Shown: one piece after another, positions 12,101 to 24,239 of the stretch | Layout: every line of letters starts with the position of its first letter | Position numbering within the stretch: position 1 is the first letter of the stretch | DNA from: Macrophomina tecta | Lineage: Eukaryota; Ascomycota; Dothideomycetes; Botryosphaeriales; Botryosphaeriaceae | Assembly (NCBI GenBank): GCA_024180945.1 | Contig: JAKSGN010000022.1 | Location: forward strand, 496,001 to 560,000 | DNA length: 64,000 nt | Reading direction: 5' to 3' | Made by a program: the position numbers and the translations under genes | Notes under the pieces: model-generated | What the model saw: the letters and a program-made list of their open reading frames with translations, nothing else | Database searches by the model: none | What the model was told of the DNA's origin: nothing

Positions 12101-14010
12101 GCCATTAGACACTGGTGCTCAAAATCTACTATATATTTAGTCAATGAGATGGCGGACTTCATGCATCGAAGATGCTGTGCTGCAAGGGATTTACAGTTGG
12201 CTGCTGGGAAAGCGTTTGGTCAACCAAATTGGTATCAGGGCTTGTAGAGTCACGGCAAAAGGAGTCTTACGGCGTCGCTGTCACGAAATTTAACAGCATA
12301 GTATTATGGTGTATGTACTGAACTAAATCCAGCATTTCTATACATCTCATGTTGTGAAGAGCGAGACTTGTGCATAGATAGCCGGTATTCAGCATGCCTC
12401 GGAAGACCATTGTTTGTCAAAAGGAGCAGTACTGCCATGATCAATGGCCACGACGGGACACACGCCGTGAGGTAACTGTAGTCATGGAATAATACGTGAA
12501 AAGTTGCCGGACAATCCATCTTTACCTGAATAGACTGCCTGGCGTATAACTCACAAGGGTGCGATCGGAGGTCGCCCTCCGTTCATTTGTCGAGAATATG
12601 TTTGTATAATCAGCAACCGAAATGTTATTGCTCCAGGGCATAGGAGAGTGAAGCCTAAAGGGTATTGAAGTGATAGAAACTTCCGCTTTTTTGATGTCTA
12701 GTAATACAACGGATTAACCACTGGTACGAGCCTTGGGGAGTTGAAAATTCATGTGGATACAAATGTCCTTCGGCCTAAATGACATCTTTGTCTGGTTGAA
12801 TGCATCAGTTTTCCATGAACCTGAAACCGCCGTCGCCCGAAACCACATTTCAGGACCAAAGATGGTTTCTTTTAAGCGCCTGACTTTGGAGCCGGCGTGG
12901 CACTTGTCTCTAAACGCATAGCCACTACCGCGGGTTTTCCAGTTGCTCAGATTTTGGCGATGAAGTGCATGTTTGAGCCTGTGTGCAGCCGGAGGAAAAA
13001 GATGATGGCCTTTGCCGGTAGGCAAAACGTTGGGAGTATGAAAGGCCTGTATCTGGATTGTCGTAACGAAAAATCAACTTGAAGGGCTGAATCATCACCC
13101 CGTATGCGAGAATCAACAAATGATGGCCATATGTATGCTAGAATCCTGTATTTTTGTACGTTATAGCTCTAGATTCTGCCCTCCAATCCCCAAAATACGA
13201 GGCAAGAATATAACTGAACGTAGCTGAAATCCAGAAGATACTATTCCTTGGAAGGTGCTGTAATTTAACTGCCCGAAACCCGAGTCAAAATCTTTCCAAC
13301 CGGAGCCAGATCTCCTTCCGCATCTCAAATAGCAAGGCATTCAATAACCCAAGACATTCTTCAGTGCCGCCCAAGTAGGTCCACCATTCTACCGGCAGAC
13401 GGCCTCGGGTGTCAACCATAGCGCCATCTAAGCGCCCCACATGTAAACATCCAAGGCAGCAATGTATAGTATAACCACCTCCCCTGCATCAACAGAGAAG
13501 CCTCGTTTATGCGGCCTCGGCATTGACTCATCCACACAGCCACTCCCTATCAAGACGTGATACGCGCGTACACCCGCCTACCCACCCGCAGAATGACTCG
13601 CAGTCTCTCTTCGGCACGCCCTGTCTCTGCGGCGCTTAGATCGACCGTCCTCGCTACCGGAAATTCTGCGACAGCGGGCGGACTATACAGGCCCACATGC
13701 GCAAGTACCGGCGCCTTAGCCTTGGAACAAGCATCTTCCCCGGACCCGAGAGCTTGGGGCGGGATTGCTTTCCAGGAAGCGCGGCGGCCGGCAAATGAGT
13801 TTCCGAGGGCATTGCCGTGCCCCCTTCTTTCCTTGTTCTTCGAGAAGGGATGCCCGGCATGGGAAGACGCTGCTTGATGGCGCAATTTCTCAACCAGACC
13901 AACCAGTCCATGAAGTTGTGCTTTATCTCCCCTCCCGCACACTGCCGAGTCTCCACTGCATGAACGCCATCTTTGCTTAGTACAGGCATGAATTAAAACC
14001 AGGGCGATGC

Positions 14011-14027
14011 AAAAAAAAAAAAAAAAA
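14011..14027. repeat. A17 homopolymer
   Basis: Run of 17 A in a gene-free region. Confidence 0.9.
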
Positions 14028-15892
14028 TCACCTACATGCATAGATGCTGCGGGTAAACGCAATTGACGTTATGTTTTTTCGCCCTCTCCCATCCCACCAT
14101 CTCTATTAATTCTCTCAGAATCGACTAAAAGCAGGGACCCGCGCGCATCAGAGAGACGGCGTAGGAAAAGAAAGTTCGCTCCGAGAAGCGACTGGACCGT
14201 CCTTGAACCACCCTGAGACGACGCCGGCGACGCCACACAGGGGCTAGCCACATAACTCTAGTGCCACACACGCGCTGCCGGTGCCGACTCCGAGTCTGTC
14301 CCTACACCGCACCAGGAACACCGGTAATAAGCCCCTGTTTTGCTCGGTCCGGAGGAGGCCGTCAGCCGGAGGTTTAATACGCCACGGGGCGCCGCGCCGT
14401 CGACTGTCAAAAATAAAAAAAACCGGACCGGCGGGTGTTGGCGTCCTTCTCTCACATCACGCGGGTAGATGAGATATCTTCGCCTGCCTCAAGGCAAGGG
14501 ATGCCGGACCTGCCGCCCTACCTATGCCTCCCCAATCAGCTCCACAACACCGCCGAACGGCAGCCGATAGGGGCACGCGCAAACGAGGGCAAGAAAGAAA
14601 AACAAGTAGACAGTGATCAGCCGCCGGGAGTAGCCTGTATTCTACGCGATTTCCAGAACAGGGGGGGTTAGTGCGGTCCCGAGGGAATGTCTTACACACA
14701 GACCATGCAGAGGAGAAAAGGATCAACATCCCCGCAAATCTTAAAAGTACGAAGACGGAGGGGACAAAAGAAGGGCAATGACCAGGGGTTACGTAACCTG
14801 CGTAAGGCGGCGGGAAAATAGATGGGTGATCGGCGAGCTAAAAGTGACCCCACCGGTTGGGCAGCCAGGTGGGAGCCGAAAAGGCCGTTCGAGTCGGGAG
14901 ACTGGGTGTGCTCGTCAGTGGCGCTCTTTTCTTGCCCTTCTTGGCTGGATTCTGTTGTTTAGTTTGGGACGACCTATTGTCATTATTTATTTTGACTCAC
15001 CGCATCGGCGCGCACGGGTGTCGAAGTAATTGTTGGTCGAGCTCGTTATTGCATTTCCGTACTTTTGAGTTTTTCTTCACACTCGCGCAGAAAGAGATGG
15101 CATTGACGGCGTGGATCGCGTCCAGACGATGGCGCGTCAATTGCTAGCTGCCGCGACGCCCCGGATATCCGGGTGTTCAAGGACCAGAAAAGTAAGATGG
15201 GTGCGGAAGTGTTTTGGCACCTCCCGAATTGGCAGGGCAGCAGATCACTTCTCCAGGGTAACCCTGATCTGCGGACGTTCTGGACCCCCGCTTCCCTCCG
15301 AAGATCATCTTGCGATGCCCGTCCGGGCGTCATCGGCTTGCTCCGTTGCGACATTCCGTCATGCTAATCTTGAAGGCAGAACCATCAGGGAGCCCCGGGA
15401 AGAGTGCGCATCGCCATGCTTGGACATTACCAATTGCTCAAGCGTCTCCACCTGTGAAGAGGCTCGAAGTGAGCGGCCGCCCGTTTCGTTATGCTCAAAG
15501 CAAGAGCTTCTATACGGTTCCGATGCGCTTTGTAGAGTGTGGTCACTGTGAGGCTTCGTGCCGTGTGGAATTACGGCACATAGGCTCAGAAAGCCCTCTT
15601 GCCTTCGGTTCTGCGCCATTCAGAGCGATGCCACTGTTGATAGCTATAAGTGATGTCTTGGAGAGAAATAGATTGGTGTCGCACCTGAATACGCTTCTAG
15701 GCTGTGAAAGTTGTAGACGTCTGCTGATGTATACTTCCAATACTCACTAACGCAGATAGAAGGTAACCGATGACGAAGTCTGCTTAAAAAAAATTGTACT
15801 CACATATGCCTCTCCATGGTGACATATGAGGATCACTGGCCTTAACAGGAGAGGACATCTCATCTGCGCGCACAGCAACTCCCTAGCCGAAC

Positions 15893-16057
15893 ATGCGACT
15901 CCTTTCTGTCTTAGTAGCCTTCGCTGTGACCGTGCACGCTGACTTCGCCTGCCTTCTGGCGGCGGACCAATGTGTTCAGCAAACGGACTGCTCTGCCAAC
16001 CGTAACACGCCGCACTCAGAGCTCTGCCTCACACTAAAGGGGCAAGCTGTGCACTGA
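15893..16057 (+). CDS. possible small secreted Cys-rich protein (possibly frameshifted)
   Basis: A 54-codon ORF. The first 16 residues are a good signal peptide (hydrophobic LLSVLVAFAVTV, cut after VHA), followed by a short mature part with four Cys. Size and composition resemble fungal small secreted proteins, but I do not recognise a family. The frame stops at 16055-16057. The next reading frame over the 3' end carries two further Cys codons (16050-16052, 16062-16064) and a stop at 16074-16076, and the switch point is a run of four G at 16039-16042. It may therefore be a decayed gene, a base-call error or a missed intron. It stands alone in the gene-poor region. Confidence 0.3.
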   Translation: MRLLSVLVAFAVTVHADFACLLAADQCVQQTDCSANRNTPHSELCLTLKGQAVH

Positions 16058-18180
16058 GCAGTGCCCACTCACCTAACTGGAGAGGAGACCATGGAATGTG
16101 AGTATTAAGTTACTGATGGGGCCCAGAAATTCTTTGAGGTATGCCTGATGGCGGCTGGGAAATGTAGCGAATGTCCATCCCAATTCAAGGTTTGAACTCA
16201 TTAGGATGGAAGATCAAATATGGGTCTCTGAGAGTTCATCTGGTACCAATTTGTGAGATCTTACGTTGGCGAAATAAAGCTTTAGTTCGCTGATGGTTGT
16301 TATTCTCCCTGAATCCCAGCGTTGGGCTATGCATGTGTACTTTCCCCAACAGTGTTGGGAAGCATGGTGACGAGAATGTTCAACTTCACGAGGGTGCTGG
16401 AAATTGCTGGTCTGGAACAGGTCATCTGGCAAGCAGGACAATCAGAGCAAGAAGGTTTCTGGGCGGCTTTCGCTAGCCTCGCCGCCAGCACATCCAGTCC
16501 ATGTTTCTCCGTCGACGAGTTCTCATGTGAGGCTTCTTTCTTACCTACTCCCTTAACATGGGCGTGAATATCCTGCCTGCGCACCGCCAACGCGCGCGTC
16601 CCGAGCGTCTACCCACGGCAGGTAGATGGTCCGCCACTGCCGTTCTCCATTACCCCGAGCCAAGCTCAAATGCACTCTGCTCCTTGACTCAGAAACGATC
16701 ATTGCATGCCCTAAGGATTAGGCAGTGGTACGTCGGAGCATCCACAATAATCTGCCAGCATCTAGAGGCTGCATCGGCTTTTTCTTGGGTTGGCATAAAC
16801 TCGATGACGCGGATGCCGCTCGTGTAGTCTCGCTCGCCAGGTGTCAGTGATGGCGAGCTTCCAGAAAAGGCAAGCCGCAGCATATGCAGAGTGATGAGGA
16901 CTTTAGCCGCGATCCACGGAATGGGGCGCTCTGTATCGAGACGAGGATTGGATCTCTCCGAGAAAGAAGGCTGAGGCTGGTCATTTTTGGTATTCTGGGC
17001 TGTTGCTGGGATGTGAACAGGAACGTGCAGTAAAACTGGAGGACAGAGTGCAGGCGGAAGGGTTCTAGGATGTGGAGTTGTAGAGGAAAGAAGACATGAT
17101 AGGGATGAGTGTTAGCAGGTGTGGTGGTGGCTGCTGAGATTGATGCTGTGCTGCCATTCTGCTTGACGACTGCGGATCTGGTCGAGATCAATAGCCTCAC
17201 AGCAGACAGGTCCGAGTGGGCCGGCAGATCAAGGCGAGTGCGGCGGTGCCTGATACGGAGGGTTGTATACGGGGCATGTATGACGGGCAGTCTTGGGCTT
17301 GATAAGCGGGAAGGTAACGTCGGAACCCAGAGAAGGCTAGCGATACGTCGGAAATTCCAAATGTCAGTACGACGCAATCGCAGGCCGGAGAGAACGCGCA
17401 ATTCCTTGGTTTCTGCGATATATTGCGGGGGCAGCGGAGAGTGTTGGTGTCATGTCACTGTGTCGGGAGTTGGTCCAGGGTATTTCGCTGCCTGCAATTC
17501 CCAAGAGCACGGCGCTTCCGTTCTCTGGCATCTGCGCGCGGGGGGCAAGGCACGGAACGGGTGGGAACATCGTGGCCTTGGCTGGTGTTGGCACAATCTC
17601 CAGAACACAACGCCGCCCGGGATTCAGAACGCCGGCGTGAGGACGCGAGGACGGGCCGAGGAGAGAGTGCGAATAGGGGCAGCAAGGCGTCCAGTGGCAG
17701 AATTGGGAAAAAGAAAGGCCGGAGAGTTGGGCAGAGAGTGAGACAGACCGCCAGGACAGGACGGCTTTCGGCAGTGTCCCGGACGGGGCATGAATTCATG
17801 CGGTGGCACAGAGGAACATGGCGGCGGGAGTCATGGTGTTTGCTGTTGTGTGCGACGCTTCGAGACTGATTGCCTGCCAATGCTCCCACAAGGCTGCAGC
17901 ACCTTCCTATCAGACGCACGCGACGCCAGACCAGCAGCGCCGTCGACATCACATGGGCTCAGCCAAGGGGCACTTCGTCCTCGCACCGCGTCCCATCTCT
18001 CAACCATTGCAAGGAAGCGCTCCGAAATACGGAGGCAAGAAGAGCGGGCGGCGGGCGTGGTGGTGAGCTGAAACGGCGGAGAGGGCCCGGCAGTGCAGAA
18101 TCTGGTGCTACGGAAGACGCCGCCTGCCAGGACCATGGCAAGCATGATCGTCCCGCCGTGGACTGCTGGCGATGCCAGAA

Positions 18181-18202
18181 TGCGATGCGATGCGATGCGA
18201 TG
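18181..18202. repeat. pentanucleotide repeat (TGCGA)4
   Basis: Four and a bit perfect copies of TGCGA, followed directly by a GGC-rich run. Confidence 0.9.
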
Positions 18203-18749
18203 GGCGGCGGCGGCTGCGGCTGCACGTGACGGGGCCGAAGCGATGAGACATGTGCGTGTGCTGACATGACGCGGAGTTGGGATCCGGATGGGAAATGCAG
18301 AAGAATCGCATGAATGCAGCCTCGATCGTTGGGCGTCAATTGCTTAAGACTGGCTCGCCCTGCGTTTGATGTCAGCACTCAGCTCCAGCAAGCCTCTCTC
18401 GCTCGTCGGGGCTGGCCCAAGACGGAGCGCGGGTGCACGCGGCCAGCAGCAGCAGCTCCAGCAGAAGCAGCAGGCGCGAGCAGGTACGGTACCGAGCAGC
18501 CGTTTCTGGCAGCCACAGAAGCCCGCTGCCACTCGCCCGACACCATCCTGCCCTCCACCCCCGGCCTCAACGCCGACGTGCAGTTGCACCGCAGCGCTCA
18601 CAGCAACTAGGAACGCAAGCCTGCCATCCGACCTCGCAACCTGCAACTCTTGCCGCCGCACCCTGTCCGCAACGCTTCCAGACTCGCCCGCGCCACACCT
18701 GCCACCCGCCCCATCATCGCGAGAGCATCAAGAAACAAAGGCCGTTGAA

Positions 18750-18772
18750 GCTTGCGAGCTTGCGAGCTTGCG
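18750..18772. repeat. 8-bp tandem repeat (GCTTGCGA)3
   Basis: Nearly three complete copies of an 8-bp unit in the GC-rich bZIP upstream region. Confidence 0.85.
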
Positions 18773-19470
18773 CTGTGCTCGGCCGCATGACTGTGCGCCC
18801 GCCCATGATGTCACGGCGACTGTGCGATGGTTGAGGGTGCGAGCCTGAGGCCTTCTAGAAGGCCGCTAGAAGTCCTGTCGAATCTCCCGGCCGTCTGTCT
18901 AATCTCCCGGGCAATGGTGGCTCACGGAACGTTGAGGGCTAAGAGACGTTGGGCCGGTCCATGAAACGGGCCTGTGTTTACACAGGATTATAGCGCCTGG
19001 TAGCACGGGCTTGAATAGCTGTGTATACGCAACTCTCGGAGCAGCCCCGGCCGTCTGCGCGCCCTCGTCGAATGGGCCGCTCTAGCGTGAGCACCAGGGT
19101 GTCAGGCTGGAAGGAGTTGGATGTAAAGTTGGACGGATGACATGCCCGCCAATCTCCCTCGACAAGAGCACCCTGGAGTCGGCGCCCGTTCGTGCCTCCT
19201 GCTGCCCCGGCCGCGAAGCTGATGGCTGACTGACTCTGGGCAGCATCGGGATCGGTGATGGCGGCGGCGGCGTCGGTGAAGAATGCCTAAGGCACTAGCT
19301 GCGAGGCTGGATTAAGGCCAGGAAAGCGGACGGGCCGCCCGCTGCTGCAGCGCGAGGGGTGTGACGGGAAGGCGAGTGTACCAAACTCTGAGGGCTGGGT
19401 CACACTGCCGACGTGTGAGTGGGCGCCGGCTATCTCGCGGGCATCGGCAGGCAGGCTGGGGCGCGCCGTC

Positions 19471-19556
19471 AGCAGCAGCAGGCAGGCAGGCGGGCAGGCA
19501 GAGGCCCGGCAAGGCAAGGCATGGCATGGCAAGGCAGCGCAGCGCAGCGCAGCGCA
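19471..19556. repeat. compound GCA/GGCA/GCGCA simple-sequence tract
   Basis: A run of short purine/GC units: AGC triplets, GGCA tetramers, AAGGC/ATGGC pentamers, then GCGCA pentamers. It lies about 700 bp upstream of the bZIP start. Confidence 0.85.
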
Positions 19557-20232
19557 CAGGCTCGCAGGATACGGCGGCGGCGCTGTTGCGGGCGCGCACG
19601 AAGATGGCTCGGAAGACGTTGGTGATGTCTGCTCTGCGGACACTGCGCGACATCCACAACGTCCAGCATCGTGCTGGGGGGGCCAGAGCCCTCTGGCGTC
19701 TCGGCGAGCCGGGGGGTGTCGGGCGCTTGGATTCTCTGGTCAGGATGGGCCGAGCGGTGCGCACGGGGGACCACTCACGCTCTGGCGGTCCTGCACTGCT
19801 ACCTGAAGCGAATGATCAGTCTAGCTTGAGGCATCGAATGACAGCGCCCGCGGCTTGTTTCGCGTGCATCCCAGTCGCGGGCAGGCCTCCCCACCCCTCA
19901 CACTCGTGAGTCGCCATCCCGGCTAATGAAGCTTGGGGCGCCGCGATAACTGCCCGCGCAAGTACATTACGGCTCCGCCAGCCCACGCCGTCCCCTCCCG
20001 CTCCGCACACAGACACAACCATCATCGTTGCTCTCCCTGCTGGCCCGGATCTTGTCCGAGCACAGCCAAACGCCGCGCGTTTCCCCTTCAAATCTCGACA
20101 AGCACACGATCCGCACCCGGCCTGGCCTGCCCAGCCCGTCTGCCCGCCTAGCTCCATTTCCCGATCGGGCGCGCTTCACCGCTTCTCAGATCTGCAGTCA
20201 CACACTGTACAAGTACTGCCCGCGCTCCACAC

Positions 20233-22269
20233 ATGGCGCACCACCATTCCATGGACTTCACCACCACCGCCACTACCACCAACGCATCACGACTATCTCA
20301 CGACTCAAAGCCCAATTTCTTTGACGACAACGACTTCGCTAACGACGCTCTGCTGGACAACCAAACCACGGTCATGTCCCCCACCACCAGTGCCGCCGGC
20401 ATCTTCTCGCCGGAGGCCAACTTTTTCGACAACGACTTTGCTGCGCCCGCATACCTTGACCGGAGCGCCAATGTCTCCACCAACCCCTTCTTCCAGGGCA
20501 ACAACAACAACCCCTACATGCGCCAGTCCCAAGCACAGCAGATGCCCGCCATCTACGACCAGCAACAGCCTGTGTGGCCGCCCATGGCCGAGGAGGACTC
20601 GCGGACCCCCGCATCCAACATGTTTGGTCAGGACTACGACTCAAATTACCTCGCCGTCGGCTCTGCCGAGCCCAACGCCTTCTCCGGCCTGCCCATGAAC
20701 GTTCGGCCCGCTTCCGTCTTCCAGCCGACGCCATCCGGCAACCCGCCCTCCCCGCACTCCAACAAGGAGTGGATGGCCATGGCCGCCCAGGAGATGGAGT
20801 CGCGTCCCATCAACAAGCGCATGCGCCCCAACACCCCGCCCGCCCGCTCCTACTCTCCCTTCCCCCGTCGCGATGGCATCCGCAAGAAGAACGCTCGCTT
20901 CGAGATTCCCCCGGAGCGCAGCTTGCTCAACATCGACCAGCTCATCGCCCAGTCCACCAACGAAGAAGAGATCAAGGAGCTGAAGCAGCAAAAGCGTCTC
21001 CTCCGCAACAGACAGGCCGCGTACGACCCTCCCTCCCACGCTTGGTCTTTTGGTTCTAGCAGCCGCCTTGTTTTGGTGTCTTGATTTCCCCCTGCTAACT
21101 TTTCGAATAGACTTGATTCGCGGCAACGCAAGAAAAAGCACACCGAAGAGCTGGAAGAGGAGAAGAAGCTCTGGACCGAGCGTGTCGTGCAGCTGGAGGA
21201 CGAGCTGCAGAACATGAGACTGCAGGTCGAGGCGGCGATGCACGAGAAAGAGCAGTGGCAGAGGCAGCAGTTGGAGGCTCAGCAGATCATCGACACCCTC
21301 CAGTGGGAGAAGGAGGAGATGGTGCGCACTCACACTCTCGAGACTGGCGAGCTTCGCAAGAAGGTCTCCATCCTCACCGAGAAGCTTGAGAGCCAGAGCA
21401 GCCCTGCAATGGCTGCCGTCCCCAGCTCCACCTTCACCGACTTCGCGAACGATATGGACAACCTCAACATGGGCGGCAACGAATGGGACAGCTACATCTA
21501 CAACGACTTCTGCATGGAGGAGGCCAATGGCCAGCAATCCCAGCAGCAGCCGATGGAGACGTCGCTCGTCGTTTCTCGCAGCAAGAAGGACGCCACCGAG
21601 CCCGAGAAGCCCGTCGCTTCCGGCCTACTCCTCATGCTCCTCCTGTGCGGTGCCTTCGTCGCCAGCAACTCAGGTTCCTCGGCTCCTGCCATCCCTCGCA
21701 TGCCCGACGATGTCCGTGCTGCGTCGGCCTCTGTGCTCGACAGTATCTTCAAGGATGCTGGTGTTGAGCCGTCGGCCCAGTCTGCGCACAGTCTCATTGT
21801 CAACCGCGTCGAGGCTCTCGAGCCTGCTGCGTCTGGTACTGCCTGGCCCAAGTCCACGCTCTCGGGTGCGGAGTTCGCATCGATCTCTCAAAGCACCGGC
21901 AACTCGCACTTCGATCAGCTGCATGCTCAGCTGACTCAGCCTACCAAGGAACAGGAGGCTGAGCAGGTTTTTTCCATCACCCCCTCGCAGTACAACAGCC
22001 TGACGTCCACGGACTTCGGCCGTCGGGACGAGGGCACCCCTCCCGCCACCCCTACTTCGCAGCACCGCCGCAACCTTGCCGAGACGCTCGCCGCCATGCG
22101 CGAGGAGCGTAAGGGTGAGACGGCAGCGGATGTGTACACGCGCAGTCTTCTTTGGGACAAGATCCCCACCGAGGTCGTTCGCGAATTCAAGCGAATGGTC
22201 GAGGAAACTAGCAACCTTGCTGGCAGCAGCAGCCCCGGCAGCGTGAAGAGCGAGGCAGCCAACGTCTGA
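20233..22269 (+). CDS. bZIP transcription factor with predicted transmembrane segment
   Basis: Exons 20233-21020 and 21111-22269 encode 648 residues. The N-terminal 240 residues are disordered and rich in Asn, Gln, Ser and Pro. The basic region has KRLLRNRQAALDSRQRKKK with the N-x2-AA-x2-S-R signature, starting near residue 252, and continues into a long leucine-zipper/coiled coil of about 100 residues. Near residues 430-446 lies a hydrophobic stretch (GLLLMLLLCGAFVAS) just after a Lys/Arg/Glu-rich segment, a likely single membrane helix, as in ATF6/CREB3-type factors. The C-terminal 200 residues are polar. The intron (90 nt, donor GTACGA, acceptor AATAG) interrupts the basic region; if kept, translation stops after 20 codons at 21082-21084 and the zipper is lost. 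Targets are unknown; an ER or stress function is inference from the architecture. Confidence 0.85.
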
Positions 22270-23560
22270 GACTAATCTGCCCGCTGGTCACCTGTCACGA
22301 CGATCATTTAAACAACAACGACACCACACAACCCGCGGCCCTGCGTGTATTCGCTTCCAAGATTGTCCTATCACCAACGATTTTCACGGATTTAGCCTGC
22401 TTGTTTTAGCATATCATTGGCTGCAAAGCATCGAGGGCGTCCTCATTGCCCGGCGCAGACAGCAGTCACGCACGCGGCCGACGTTGCTCTTCCCTCTGGC
22501 GGGAATGAACGCATGGACACACGTCGCCAAAGGCGGCTGAGGTTCGCGATCACGCAATCAGCCTCTTGGGCGGGGCTTAGGGTTGTTGTGGCCCGTTACA
22601 TTTTCTTGCGTCTATTTCCTTTGTTTTTCTCCTTTTGGCTTTTTGGTTTGTCCTTATTAGCAGAGCGTGGCGAGCGATCCTTTTCTTGTCTCTTTTTCAG
22701 CGAGCATTTCTGCGGTCATGCGTGTCTTTTTGTTTCCCTTGTTTTCCTTTGTGGAAATCTTACGAACATCTGGGAATTTGGGTACTGGGGCAGAGGGACT
22801 CAGCGTGGGATGGACTCGGAATGGGCGGCACATGTGATACGAACGGAAGGATGATGACGAGTGATGTTGATATGGAGGCACTTTCCCACATTTGGCAGCG
22901 ACTTTTTCCTTGATTTGCGCATCTACTTCTTCTCTCGGCCTTCGGAGGATGGGACAGATTGGGAACTGGATTTCCACATCGACAATGGCGAATAGGCTTT
23001 TCCCTTCGATTCAATTCTCTTGGCGTGGGTTCACGGACTCAACGCGTCTATTTTGGGCATGGGTTGGGAGGAGGATTGCTGTATCTAATGCACCGGGCGA
23101 GAAGTCAAGATTCTTGCAAATTGGATCTCACGCCGGCTGCCGCCAAAATTTTCTGCTTTGCTGGCAAGCCAGGACTCCCCAACCCCGCCATCACGCATGC
23201 ACGCACACAGTCTCGCACATGGGAAAAAGACAGCGAAAAGGATCTGCCGCGGGCGCACGGTGACGGGCACTCTCTCTTGATCGAGCAGAGGGACCCTGAT
23301 GGGCACTCCGCAATCGTGCAGAAGCTGAGACATTCACCGCCATTATGACCAGGCAGCGCAAGCCCACCAACCGCGAGCTGGCACGGGACGAGGGCAGCAG
23401 CAGCAGCGGCACCGGGCAGGCTAGGGCGGGTACGGGAGGGGAAAGGGTGGTGCCGCCCGCTGAGCCTGCGCCTGCGCCTGCTGAGCGCCCGCGACTCGGC
23501 GTCGCCCTCTCAGCGGCTGGCATGCCCGCTGGGCCCACGCCTCGTCGCCCGTCCTCGCGG

Positions 23561-23583
23561 CCTCTCTCTCTCTCTCTCTCTCT
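23561..23583. repeat. CT dinucleotide repeat
   Basis: About eleven CT units in the gene desert. Confidence 0.9.
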
Positions 23584-24211
23584 GCCTGCCCGTCCGGCTG
23601 CGCGCTGCAGCCGCAATCACAGACAGCTTCCCCACAGAGATGTACGGCGATGGTGTCACACACGCACTTGCCGCCACCACCACGACCACGACCACCACTA
23701 ACACTAACCACTAACCACAGACACTGCCACAGCTCCATGGACTGCTCTCGTCTGCTCTCGTCTCGCCCGGATCCAGCCGCTGCCTGTCCCGTCTGCTGCC
23801 GCGGCCGGCCAACCACCTGCAACCCCCTCCCTCCCCCCCCGGCCAGCGGGCCGCCCAGATAGCCAGATAGAACGCGCCGCACCGCACCGCACCGCCGCCG
23901 TACCGCCGCAGCCACTCGAGGTCACGCAAGGCCCTGCGCCGGCGAGCCCGCGGCTTTCGCGCAAACAACCCATGTTAGTCAGTCAGCCAGCCCGCGACCA
24001 CCAGCAGCCGCACATGGCCACACTAAAGAACACACAGACACGCGCGCATTATCATGACAACCTCACTGACCACTGCCGTCGTCTGCTTGCGCGCGCGTGC
24101 ATGCTCGCTATCCTCGCCACTTACTCGCGAGCTATGGCGCCGCACACTGGCCACCGTCTATCAAGCCGCCCACTGACCGCCCTGCTGCCCGCACGCCCGC
24201 GACTTGTCTCG

Positions 24212-24239
24212 CCGGATAGCTATCCGGATAACTATCCGG
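24212..24239. promoter_or_regulatory. two overlapping CGG-N8-CCG palindromes
   Basis: A perfect 16-bp palindrome, CCGGATAGCTATCCGG (24212-24227), shares its last four bases with a near-perfect second one, CCGGATAACTATCCGG (24224-24239). Inverted CGG/CCG triplets at fixed spacing are the usual form of fungal Zn2Cys6 regulator sites. No gene starts nearby, so the role is unknown and a simple repeat origin is also possible. Confidence 0.45.

Larger units (their letters stand above)
8383..13480. other. gene-poor region downstream of DPP5
   Basis: Five kilobases in which I recognise no gene. All open frames are under about 110 codons and look random. Base composition shifts towards A/T in places between about 9700 and 13300 (line 11821-11880 is 38% GC by hand count), unlike the GC-rich coding blocks. 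There are two homopolymer tracts (8949-8970 and 9123-9143). After the second one, GCAG is followed by an open stretch to 9321 that could be a relic exon but has no recognisable partner. The region may hold decayed repeats, but I found no terminal repeats or transposase motifs. Confidence 0.45.
13481..17400. other. gene-poor region with scattered open fragments
   Basis: Nothing here matches a known family. It contains an A17 tract (14011-14027) and many short overlapping frames on both strands. Two fragments look somewhat protein-like, the minus frame 16689-16950 and the plus frame 15520-15750, but neither can be joined to neighbours with good splice sites. The only entry supported separately is the small Cys-rich ORF at 15893-16057. 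Confidence 0.4.
17401..20232. promoter_or_regulatory. GC-rich region upstream of the bZIP gene
   Basis: This 2.8-kb stretch has no convincing gene. It is GC-rich and full of short tandem repeats (see separate entries). The last about 300 bp are C-rich on the + strand and probably contain the bZIP core promoter and 5' leader. Long open frames on both strands are composition artefacts, rich in R, A, P, Q and S. Confidence 0.45.

Noticed and set aside
23421..23915. 164-codon minus frame in the gene desert
   Set aside because: Built on CT and GGT repeats, with runs of V, G and R; no supporting start context or homology.
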